Virus record (IMG/VR): IMGVR_UViG_3300007541_000158
Location: 1 to 27,203 of that record
Strand: one strand, 5' to 3'
DNA from: a virus
Length of the DNA: 27,203 nt
Shown here: positions 21,938 through 26,653 of the stretch, one piece after another
Position numbering within the stretch: the stretch's first letter is position 1
Layout: each line of letters opens with the position of its first letter
Made by a program: the position numbers and the translations under genes
Notes under the pieces: model-generated
Seen by the model: the letters and a program-made list of their open reading frames with translations, nothing else
Databases searched by the model: none
What the model was told of the DNA's origin: nothing

Positions 21938-22573
21938 CCAGTCCATTGCTTCTGCAATTACAGGAAACTGCCCTTTGAATACTTGTTTGCATTCATTAGC
22001 AATTTGCATGTGCTCTGCTTGAGTTCCATTGGCACTTCTAAGATCAATATAGTGCATCCAAGAACGCAGTGAGCCAGACATATAAATTCTGGTGGGAGTT
22101 GCTAAAGGAAGAACAAACCTAGCACACTCTTTTGCAACACCATGAGAAAGAAGTTCTTTATAAAGGTGCATACCATTAGCAAAGTGCTCTTGAATCTTTC
22201 CTTGAAGTTTGAGTTTTAGATATCCTTCCAAATCATCAGTAGAATTTTGACGATTCTTAGTATCCTGACGACGCAGATCAGGCACAGGAATATAATCAGA
22301 AATCAAACTGGTGTCTGCATACCTTTGAGAAAATTCCTGAAATGTAAAACTCCTATGTCGCAAAATTTGAGCTGCAATTCCTCTGGTAGTTTCAATCTCC
22401 AAAGTCATGAATGCCTGCTCAAAGATGCTCCAGTGCTGGTGTTTAATGCAATACTTGAGAAGACCAGCAAAGGAGTCATTCTCTTGGTTCTGGGGGTTGC
22501 TAACCCTTGCACAGTAAGCAATATGCTTTTCTGCATCAGGTGTCACACTAACTAGTTTTACAGTTTGCATCAT
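21935..22573 (-). CDS. thyX: FAD-dependent thymidylate synthase ThyX (212 aa)
   Basis: The protein carries the ThyX signature RHRSFTFQEFSQRY (RHR-X7-S) at about residues 72-85. Also present are HWSIFEQAFMTLEIETTRGI, AAQILRHR and the C-terminal ATPTRIYMSGSLRSWMHYID, RSANGTQAEHMQIANECKQV. ThyX makes dTMP from dUMP using FAD, NADPH and methylene-tetrahydrofolate, supplying thymidine for phage DNA. The length is normal (about 210-230 aa). The start has GAGGA 6 nt upstream and an ATGA overlap with the 67 aa gene. It belongs to the early operon driven from the promoter at 22962-22990. Confidence 0.95.
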   Translation of the reverse strand: MMQTVKLVSVTPDAEKHIAYCARVSNPQNQENDSFAGLLKYCIKHQHWSIFEQAFMTLEIETTRGIAAQILRHRSFTFQEFSQRYADTSLISDYIPVPDLRRQDTKNRQNSTDDLEGYLKLKLQGKIQEHFANGMHLYKELLSHGVAKECARFVLPLATPTRIYMSGSLRSWMHYIDLRSANGTQAEHMQIANECKQVFKGQFPVIAEAMDW

Positions 22574-22773
22574 AGTAGGTCCTCTTCAGATTCATTCCAG
22601 GATTCTTTTTCTTTCTTTCTAAGTTTCTTCAAATCTTTCATCATAGATTTGATTTCTTGATAGGCAGTTTCTGGAGACATTTTATCACCAATTTCAAGTC
22701 CAACAATATATTGAACTTTATCCCCAAATCTTGCCAGTGCTCTCTCAAAAGCAGTCAATTCTTCATACACCAT
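22570..22773 (-). CDS. Small helical hypothetical protein (67 aa)
   Basis: This 67 aa charged, helical protein starts MVYEELTAFERALARFGDKV, with a Lys-rich middle (EIKSMMKDLKKLRKKEKESW) and an acidic tail. It has stop/start overlaps with both neighbours (TGATG upstream, ATGA with thyX), a good sign of a real, coupled gene. Similar small genes next to thyX occur in cyanophages, but I know no function. Confidence 0.7.
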   Translation of the reverse strand: MVYEELTAFERALARFGDKVQYIVGLEIGDKMSPETAYQEIKSMMKDLKKLRKKEKESWNESEEDLL

Positions 22774-22940
22774 CAGTCATCCTCATCATAAAATACTTCA
22801 TCATAATCATTGATACAAGGAATAATTTCCTCATAATCATATTCTTGTAAAGGATTTTGTTCAAATAGCATTTCTTCTTTCAAAGTTTCAAGAAGAGATT
22901 CAAGATTATTGATAATTGCTTTGACCCTTTCTTTGTTCAT
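22773..22940 (-). CDS. Small acidic hypothetical protein (55 aa)
   Basis: It starts at MNKERVKAIINNLESLLETL (ATG 22940). A GTG five codons earlier (22955) lies inside the repeat promoter leader and is less likely. The N-terminal half is a helix and the C-terminal half is very acidic (EYDYEEIIPCINDYDEVFYD). It is the first gene behind repeat copy 1, whose last bases TTGGA give the ribosome site. It overlaps the 67 aa gene by TGATG. No family is recognised. Its acidity recalls DNA-mimic-type early proteins, which is only a guess. Confidence 0.65.
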   Translation of the reverse strand: MNKERVKAIINNLESLLETLKEEMLFEQNPLQEYDYEEIIPCINDYDEVFYDEDD

Positions 22941-22945
22941 CTTAT

Positions 22946-22991
22946 TCCAAGTCACAATAGTATTTTACACAAAAAAAGAGGGAGAGTCAAT
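22946..22991 (-). repeat. 46 bp direct repeat, copy 1 (terminator arm + promoter module)
   Basis: This is identical over 46 bases to 23810-23855 (period 864 bp). On the minus strand it reads: 3' arm of a terminator, seven T, sigma70 -10, leader, then TTGGA at the start of the next gene's ribosome site. It is followed by the 55 aa gene. The two copies flank the 260 aa gene. Confidence 0.95.
22962..22990 (-). promoter_or_regulatory. Sigma70-type early promoter in repeat copy 1
   Basis: -35 is TTGACT (22985-22990) and -10 is TAAAAT (22962-22967), 17 nt apart. The spacer is the terminator arm CTCCCTC, seven T and GTG. It drives the 55 aa, 67 aa and thyX genes. The -35 box overlaps the terminator stem of the upstream gene. 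Confidence 0.75.
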
Positions 22992-23005
22992 AACATCCCA
23001 CCCTC
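22971..23005 (-). terminator. Terminator of the 260 aa gene, overlapping the promoter
   Basis: On the minus strand GAGGGTGGG pairs with CTCTCCCTC (one mismatch and one G-U) around a 10 nt loop, followed by seven T. The 3' arm and T run belong to repeat copy 1, while the 5' arm is unique, so each copy has built its own stem. Confidence 0.75.
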
Positions 23006-23019
23006 AAATTATTACACAT

Positions 23020-23802
23020 TTATCGAAATAATATACCAAGTTTTCTTCTAAATTTTCTATATAAATCTTCAGATTTAAATTTGTGAGTTGCATGAAATTG
23101 CAATTTATTTAATCTATCATATTCCTTTTCATCAACATATTTAACTTCAGATCTATATGTCTTTCTATAAAATGGAATAATTAACATTATAGGTTCTTCT
23201 CTATCTATAACTTGATTTTCTACATCTATATCATTTATATTCATTTTATTTTTTATTTTATAGTTCCACTCAAAAAACCATGGCAAAGATAATGGAGATT
23301 TATCTGTATGAAAAATTCCTGTAGAAGTTGTGAATGAAGTATTTCTGTGCCATATTGGATTTGTAATTAGACAAGATACTCCAGGTTGTGTCTGAACTAT
23401 CCAAGGTGTACTGAATTTAAAAAAATTATTATATATTGGTGGATTTTTCATTCCATAGAATTGATCCATTCCACTAGAAGAAATTGATTGATTCAATGGA
23501 TTTTCCATCCAATTCACATACAATTCTCCATCATAATCTTCTCTGAAAATGAAAGATGACCAACTTGGAACAATATATCCAGTTTTTAAAAAATCTTGAA
23601 TTCCTATACAATTTGCCATACTATTGGATTTGGCATATTGTAGGTTTAAAATATTATTCTGGACTGCAGTAAATGGACATTTACTGCTATTGTTTTTAGG
23701 TAAATTTGAAAACCACTCTGGAAATTTTTTATAGGCTGGTAATGGTTCCGGAACTAAATCTTTGTAATAATTTGTAGTGGTAAAAGTTATTTTTAAAGAC
23801 AC
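23020..23802 (-). CDS. Phage DUF6065-like protein, single cargo gene between repeats (260 aa)
   Basis: The start is GTG at 23802 with GGAG 6 nt upstream. A TTG four codons earlier (23814) lies in the repeat. The layout resembles a phage family I know as DUF6065-like: PAYKKFPEWFSNLPKN, CIGIQDFLKTGYIVPSWSSF, a central FSTPWIVQTQPGVSCLITNP and STGIFHTDKSPLSLPWFFEW, then EPIMLIIPFYRKTYR. In relatives these blocks are KP.P.WF, C.P..D....GY.IP, P.GYS.LF..P, SG..DTD....P..FPF and P..QIIPF.R. The function is unknown, and a virion or host-modifying role is only guessed. The gene is more AT-rich and Asn/Ile/Lys/Tyr-rich than its neighbours, and the perfect flanking repeat suggests recent acquisition. 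Confidence 0.75.
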   Translation of the reverse strand: MSLKITFTTTNYYKDLVPEPLPAYKKFPEWFSNLPKNNSSKCPFTAVQNNILNLQYAKSNSMANCIGIQDFLKTGYIVPSWSSFIFREDYDGELYVNWMENPLNQSISSSGMDQFYGMKNPPIYNNFFKFSTPWIVQTQPGVSCLITNPIWHRNTSFTTSTGIFHTDKSPLSLPWFFEWNYKIKNKMNINDIDVENQVIDREEPIMLIIPFYRKTYRSEVKYVDEKEYDRLNKLQFHATHKFKSEDLYRKFRRKLGILFR

Positions 23803-23809
23803 ATACTTC

Positions 23810-23855
23810 TCCAAGTCACAATAGTATTTTACACAAAAAAAGAGGGAGAGTCAAT
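23810..23855 (-). repeat. 46 bp direct repeat, copy 2 (terminator arm + promoter module)
   Basis: This is identical to 22946-22991. It holds the 3' end of the terminator stem, seven T, promoter, leader and the first bases of the ribosome site of the 260 aa gene. The stop codon of the 51 aa gene (TGA at 23851-23853) lies inside the repeat's -35 box. Confidence 0.95.
23826..23854 (-). promoter_or_regulatory. Sigma70-type early promoter in repeat copy 2
   Basis: -35 is TTGACT (23849-23854) and -10 is TAAAAT (23826-23831), 17 nt apart, identical to copy 1. It drives the 260 aa gene. The -35 box forms the loop of the overlapping terminator hairpin and contains the TGA stop of the 51 aa gene. Confidence 0.75.
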
Positions 23856-23863
23856 CTCCCTCT
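23834..23863 (-). terminator. Terminator of the small-gene cluster, overlapping the promoter
   Basis: The minus strand forms a perfect 9 bp stem AGAGGGAGA / TCTCCCTCT with loop TTGAC, followed by seven T. The 5' arm is the last coding bases of the 51 aa gene, and the loop is part of the next promoter's -35 box. Termination and initiation signals share the same ~30 bp. Confidence 0.88.
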
Positions 23864-24006
23864 GATTTAAATAATTTTTCAAACCATTCCACAAGATGAA
23901 TACGATAACAGGACCAGTATTTACATCCTCTATATGTTAAAAGATAACAAGCAGGACCTCTATTGTCCTTATCCATATCATCATAGTGATAATGGTAATC
24001 TTCCAT
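23851..24006 (-). CDS. Small His/Tyr-rich protein with YRG motif (51 aa)
   Basis: This short ORF encodes MEDYHYHYDDMDKDNRGPAC, then YLLTYRGCKYWSCYRIHLVE and a charged tail (WFEKLFKSEGD). The LTYRG.KY motif resembles DUF4278, a small cyanobacterial/cyanophage family, as does the MSKVVYRG protein two genes upstream. Three cysteines and the HYHY cluster could bind metal, which is speculation. Its ATG shares a base with the stop of the 28 aa ORF (TAATG), and it ends in the terminator. Confidence 0.65.
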   Translation of the reverse strand: MEDYHYHYDDMDKDNRGPACYLLTYRGCKYWSCYRIHLVEWFEKLFKSEGD

Positions 24007-24092
24007 TATCTATTAAGCAATAGAACTTCAAGATAGATTAGATAAATGAATGCTGTTGATGCACCTGAAATAGCTGCAATTGTAGCAATCAC
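24006..24092 (-). CDS. Micro-ORF, single membrane helix (28 aa, GTG start)
   Basis: GTG at 24092 is preceded by GGAG at 7 nt. The peptide (M)IATIAAISGASTAFIYLIY-LEVLLLNR is one hydrophobic helix. It overlaps the stops and starts of both neighbours (AGTGA upstream, TAATG downstream). This coupling and the good ribosome site argue for a real gene. It is similar in size to small thylakoid-type membrane subunits, but I see no specific match. Confidence 0.5.
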   Translation of the reverse strand: MIATIAAISGASTAFIYLIYLEVLLLNR

Positions 24093-24187
24093 TTTCCTGC
24101 TCCTGCATTTGCAAGCAGTGCTTGATGACGACGATCTTCTTTTTGCTTCTTCTCTTTAATGAGTTGAAGTGCATTAAGTTTCTTCAT
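24089..24187 (-). CDS. Small basic protein (32 aa)
   Basis: It encodes MKKLNALQLIKEKKQKEDRR plus HQALLANAGAGK, a basic helix. ATG at 24187 shares one base with the stop of the 45 aa gene (TGATG), and GAGGGG lies 8 nt upstream. It overlaps the 28 aa ORF at its end. The function is unknown. The full use of the interval and coupled starts support coding. Confidence 0.5.
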   Translation of the reverse strand: MKKLNALQLIKEKKQKEDRRHQALLANAGAGK

Positions 24188-24324
24188 CACTTGTGCCCCT
24201 CTTTCACAAACTTAACACCACGATAGGTTTCATCATATTGTTGAGGTTGCTGCATCATTTGCTGTTGATACTCAAGACGCTTTTGAGTATCATATTCAAC
24301 ACCACGGTATACTACTTTAGACAT
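24187..24324 (-). CDS. DUF4278-like small protein (45 aa)
   Basis: It encodes MSKVVYRGVEYDTQKRLEYQ, a Gln-rich middle and a second motif YRGVKFVKEGHK. The pair of YRGV.(Y/F) motifs is typical of DUF4278 proteins from cyanobacteria and their phages. The start has AAGGAG at 8 nt. It is the second gene of the cluster driven from the promoter at 24593-24621. The function is unknown. Confidence 0.75.
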   Translation of the reverse strand: MSKVVYRGVEYDTQKRLEYQQQMMQQPQQYDETYRGVKFVKEGHK

Positions 24325-24364
24325 TAGGTTTTCTCCTTAGTTTTTTAGGTTAAAGAGCGTTCCT

Positions 24365-24520
24365 TCAGTCGGCTTTTGCGTCTATGATACAACCTTTCTT
24401 TGCTACTTGCTTTATTTCCCAGACAATATCATTCTTCTGCTGAGAAGAAAGTTCTGGATGTTTATTCACTCTGCCAATAAGAAGTTGTGCTTGTAAGCAA
24501 GTTAAGAAGAGTGTTTCCAT
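24365..24520 (-). CDS. Conserved small cyanophage protein, LTCLQAQ type (51 aa)
   Basis: It encodes METLFLTCLQAQLLIGRVNK, HPELSSQQKNDIVWEIKQVA and a Cys-containing end (KKGCIIDAKAD). The M...LLTC.QA..L..R....L...QK...I.EI(K/R)..... C pattern is one I recall in many cyanophage genomes as a small conserved protein of unknown function. No strong ribosome site is seen. It is the first gene after the early promoter and hairpin (24557-24621). It is flanked by short imperfect direct repeats of the type AAGCCGACT-N-GGAACG. Confidence 0.7.
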   Translation of the reverse strand: METLFLTCLQAQLLIGRVNKHPELSSQQKNDIVWEIKQVAKKGCIIDAKAD

Positions 24521-24556
24521 AGATGAACGACTACGTTCCGAGTCGGCTTACTTCCG

Positions 24557-24578
24557 TTTGCTATTTGGAAATAGCAAA
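24557..24578 (-). promoter_or_regulatory. Hairpin at the 5' end of the early transcript
   Basis: TTTGCTATTT and AAATAGCAAA form a perfect 10 bp inverted repeat with a 2 nt centre. It begins about 7 nt after the expected start of transcription from the promoter at 24593-24621. No T run follows, so it is more likely a 5' stabilising stem or regulatory element than a terminator. Promoter plus stem-loop is the PeSL layout described in T4-type phages. Confidence 0.7.
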
Positions 24579-24592
24579 TGAACGACAGGTCA

Positions 24593-24621
24593 ATTATAGA
24601 CCATCAATATTATTTAGTCAA
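24593..24621 (-). promoter_or_regulatory. Sigma70-type early promoter of the small-gene cluster
   Basis: -35 is TTGACT (24616-24621) and -10 is TATAAT (24593-24598, perfect), 17 nt apart on the minus strand. It precedes the 51 aa (24365-24520), 45, 32, 28 and 51 aa genes and is the strongest-looking promoter in the window. Confidence 0.88.
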
Positions 24622-24636
24622 CAACTTTGTATAAAA

Positions 24637-24655
24637 TGTTACTATTTATGTAACA
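24637..24655 (-). promoter_or_regulatory. Palindrome enclosing a late-type box
   Basis: The minus strand reads TGTTAC-ATAAATA-GTAACA followed by TTTTAT. The loop is a late promoter core (CATAAATA) and the arms plus T run look like a weak terminator for the 64 aa gene, which stops at 24663. It stands just upstream of the early promoter, so early and late starts may be stacked here. Confidence 0.5.
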
Positions 24656-24662
24656 TGGTGAA

Positions 24663-24857
24663 CTAAAATCCTGCCTCTTTTGCTTCCTCTACCATTTTTG
24701 ATACTAAATTTTCAGTACCATCCATGGACTTAACTGTAAAAAGATTTGACCTTTGATATTTTTTAATCTTTTTATATTCCTTAAGCAGTCTATTAACTTG
24801 ATCTCTAGGCAGTTCAAATTCTACATCAAAGTTACTATCATTAAATCCCTTTTTCAT
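24663..24857 (-). CDS. Small hypothetical protein (64 aa)
   Basis: This 64 aa protein starts MKKGFNDSNFDVEFELPRDQ with a following helix (VNRLLKEYKKIKKYQ) and an amphipathic C-terminal helix. Its ATG overlaps the stop of the 96 aa gene (ATGA), so translation is probably coupled. No family is recognised. It is the last gene before the terminator-like palindrome at 24637. Confidence 0.6.
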   Translation of the reverse strand: MKKGFNDSNFDVEFELPRDQVNRLLKEYKKIKKYQRSNLFTVKSMDGTENLVSKMVEEAKEAGF

Positions 24858-25144
24858 TTCTTCTTTTTACTCTCTTTTGCCTTATAACCCCAGAGCTTTG
24901 GATTAGTTCTTCCATACCCAAAGTCAATCTTTTGAATTACTCCAGGTCCATATTTGTCATAATAAAAATCAAAGATATCTACTCTCTTACTTCCTCTACA
25001 GAGATCAATAAAAGTTTCACCTTCAACTCTATACCAAATCAAATAAGCATCATTTGGAAACGAACTATCCTTTGCTTGATCGATAGAAGTTCTCTCTAAC
25101 AAAATTTCACAGGAGTAATTTAATGGATTTACTCCTCTATTCAT
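24854..25144 (-). CDS. Conserved hypothetical protein (96 aa)
   Basis: The start MNRGVNPLNYSCEILLERTS (25144) has GGAGG 6 nt upstream and an ATGA overlap with the DUF6433-type gene. An ATG five codons earlier is less likely. The protein has a beta-rich core with FPNDAYLIWYRVEGETFIDL, CRGSKRVDIFDFYYDKYGPG, VIQKIDFGYGRTNPKLWG and a Lys-rich end. I recall similar proteins in cyanophages without a known function. Confidence 0.7.
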   Translation of the reverse strand: MNRGVNPLNYSCEILLERTSIDQAKDSSFPNDAYLIWYRVEGETFIDLCRGSKRVDIFDFYYDKYGPGVIQKIDFGYGRTNPKLWGYKAKESKKKK

Positions 25145-25659
25145 GAACGCCCTCCCCATTGAATATCTGGGAAAGCTTGTTCAACAACTTCTTTGCTAAT
25201 CTTAAATTGTGATTGAAGATTCTTATCTTTCACAAGACAAAGAATATCAGCTTCCTTGGGATGAAGACCCTCAAGAATCTGAATAAACATAGTTTCTCTA
25301 CGAACTTGAGAGAGACTATCATTTCCACCCTTCACAAAGTGATAAAGATTCTTCCACTCTTTTCTCAAAGAAGTGTGGTCTGTTCCTACAGGAACTTCAT
25401 TCTTTTCATAAGGAACATCCCCACTAGGAATCATAGAGATTATACTCTCATCAAAGTTCCAAATGAGAATTGCTTTAAGAGCATCAGTAGAATACTCTTT
25501 AAAGACTTCTACTTTCTTCTGATTGGTTCTTTGCTTACTTGCCAATTCCAAAATCTCAAACATGAACGGATTTGGTGGCAATTTTGTTGAAGCAGTAACT
25601 GCTTTAGTTTCTGTAGTTACTTTAGTAATCTTCTTCGTCTTCGTGCTCGAAGTCATCAT
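25141..25659 (-). CDS. DUF6433-like conserved cyanophage protein (172 aa)
   Basis: The protein starts MMTSSTKTKKITKVTTETKA (Thr/Lys-rich leader of ~25 residues). The conserved body follows: FMFEILELASKQRTNQKKVE, ALKAILIWNFDESIISMIPS, DHTSLRKEWKNLYHFVKGGN and QVRRETMFIQILEGLHPKEA, then a C-terminal VVEQAFPDIQWGG. The 'RRE.MFI..LE.LHP.EA....' block is what I know as DUF6433 in T4-like cyanophages (function unknown). GAGG lies 7 nt before the start. It overlaps the end of the upstream membrane-protein gene by 38 nt. Confidence 0.75.
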   Translation of the reverse strand: MMTSSTKTKKITKVTTETKAVTASTKLPPNPFMFEILELASKQRTNQKKVEVFKEYSTDALKAILIWNFDESIISMIPSGDVPYEKNEVPVGTDHTSLRKEWKNLYHFVKGGNDSLSQVRRETMFIQILEGLHPKEADILCLVKDKNLQSQFKISKEVVEQAFPDIQWGGRS

Positions 25660-25843
25660 TTTCAAACCTCACTGCGTAAATTGTGTCTGGAATAATATTT
25701 CCCTCTTCATCAAACATTTCTGGATGAAGTTTAGGAAGTGTTGTCTCATCTATATATTGCTTTACCATCCAACCTATTACTAAACCCACTAGGAGAAAAA
25801 GAATAGTTACTGATGAACTGAGGGCTATAATTGCTGCTTGCAT
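25622..25843 (-). CDS. Small membrane protein with acidic tail (73 aa)
   Basis: Residues 1-27 (MQAAIIALSSSVTILFLLVG, LVIGWMV) are one transmembrane helix. The rest is a soluble acidic tail with HPEMFDEEGNIIPDTIYAVR and FENDDFEHEDEEDY. The HPE.FDE.G...PDE motif after a single helix is conserved in cyanophages in my recollection. GGAG sits 9 nt before the ATG and partly overlaps a sequence able to pair with an upstream repeat (see findings), so translation could be regulated. The function is unknown. Confidence 0.75.
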   Translation of the reverse strand: MQAAIIALSSSVTILFLLVGLVIGWMVKQYIDETTLPKLHPEMFDEEGNIIPDTIYAVRFENDDFEHEDEEDY

Positions 25844-25844
25844 T

Positions 25845-26012
25845 TTATTTTCTCCGAGAGATTACTTTTTTAAAATCTAACTGTAAGTCTAGAAAAAAGT
25901 GAATCTCTCGACCAAAGAGAGAGACCATTTTCCCAAACTTTATTTGAAAAGTTTTAGGTTCTTTCTCCCTCCTTTTTTTATTTCTCATCAACAATTCTAA
26001 TCCCCTATTCAT
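25845..26012 (-). CDS. Possible small basic protein (55 aa, uncertain)
   Basis: An open frame fills most of the 194 bp between the 119 aa and 73 aa genes. The frame extends upstream to 26096, but that part overlaps the 119 aa gene. The first ATG outside it is 26012, giving MNRGLELLMRNKKRREKEPK and a hydrophobic-basic end (FGREIHFFLDLQLDFKKVIS). AAGGAG lies 20 nt upstream, too far for good use, and the ATG sits in a hairpin CCTATTC-AAT-GAATAGG. The DNA contains repeats that could form alternative RNA stems, so this may be a structured leader rather than a gene. Confidence 0.35.
   Translation of the reverse strand: MNRGLELLMRNKKRREKEPKTFQIKFGKMVSLFGREIHFFLDLQLDFKKVISRRK
25855..25924 (-). promoter_or_regulatory. 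Candidate alternative-pairing RNA switch before the 73 aa gene
   Basis: Three minus-strand segments can pair in two exclusive ways: TCTCTC (25917-25924), CGAGAGATT (25902-25910) and AATCTCTCG (25855-25863). Segment 1-2 forms a hairpin followed by a T-rich run. Segment 2-3 forms a 9 bp stem that reaches the first base of the GGAG ribosome site of the 73 aa gene. It overlaps the uncertain 55 aa ORF. Confidence 0.35.
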
Positions 26013-26037
26013 TGAATAGGAGTTTTCCTTGTCTCCT

Positions 26038-26397
26038 TTATTTAGAGACTTTTTTCCTCCTCCCCGGTCTCTTGTCATGACTATACCTCCATGCATCTTC
26101 TAAGATGCCATACAAATAATTTTTTATTTTCCTTGCCTGAGGTTTTGGAATGTGACCATATGCTTCACGAAGTTGTTTGTGATTGTTGTCAGATCCTCCC
26201 TCAAGGTATTCATCAAGTTCACTTACAAGATCACTAATTTCATTTGCAGTTTGACTAGAAATAAATTCTTCTACTTGCTTTTTAGTGACTGATCTGGTCT
26301 TCAAGTATTCATAAAACTTTAGGACAAATCTATTTTCAAAAGCAAAATCAATTGCTTGATCCACATCAGAATATACTTCGTGAAAGTTCGTATCCAT
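26038..26397 (-). CDS. Conserved hypothetical protein (119 aa)
   Basis: This 119 aa mostly helical protein starts MDTNFHEVYSDVDQAIDFAF and has FVLKFYEYLKTRSVTKKQVE, LVSELDEYLEGGSDNNHKQL and a very basic end (DKRPGRRKKVSK). It has a few conserved features (REAYGHIPKPQARKI, YLYGILEDAW) but no catalytic motif. It starts 1 nt after the glutaredoxin stop. The C-terminal basic tail could bind nucleic acid. Similar genes near the glutaredoxin gene are known to me from cyanophages without function. Confidence 0.7.
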   Translation of the reverse strand: MDTNFHEVYSDVDQAIDFAFENRFVLKFYEYLKTRSVTKKQVEEFISSQTANEISDLVSELDEYLEGGSDNNHKQLREAYGHIPKPQARKIKNYLYGILEDAWRYSHDKRPGRRKKVSK

Positions 26398-26398
26398 T

Positions 26399-26635
26399 TT
26401 ACACTAGATTATTTTCTTTCAAATAATTAACAGTTTCCTTACACCCACCAATATTTTCTCCCCCAGCAACTACTTGAGGAAAGGTGCTACCATTTCCAAA
26501 TTCAGCATAGAATTCAGTTGATGTGAAATCTTCATTGAGTTTATAAACTACATGCTGAAGTTCTGCCAACTTTAACACCTTCTCAACCTTTGTGCAATAT
26601 GGACACCCATCTTTTGAGTAAACAGTAAACACCAT
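26399..26635 (-). CDS. Glutaredoxin (78 aa)
   Basis: MVFTVYSKDGCPYCTKVEKV carries the redox motif CPYC at residues 11-14. The cis-proline segment TFPQVVAGGENIGG and the glutathione-binding GG.. end are as in glutaredoxins. The length (78 aa) is typical of the T4 NrdC type. It would keep ribonucleotide reductase and other thiol proteins reduced during infection. A late box TAATAAATA (26654-26662) precedes it by about 20 nt, formed on the stop of the 91 aa gene. Confidence 0.92.
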   Translation of the reverse strand: MVFTVYSKDGCPYCTKVEKVLKLAELQHVVYKLNEDFTSTEFYAEFGNGSTFPQVVAGGENIGGCKETVNYLKENNLV

Positions 26636-26653
26636 ATCTATGAAGAAAAAATT

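Noticed and set aside
24010-24660. Possible tRNA genes in the small-gene region
   Set aside because: No cloverleaf with a TTC-A T-loop was found; the inverted repeats there are explained by promoter/terminator hairpins and small ORFs.
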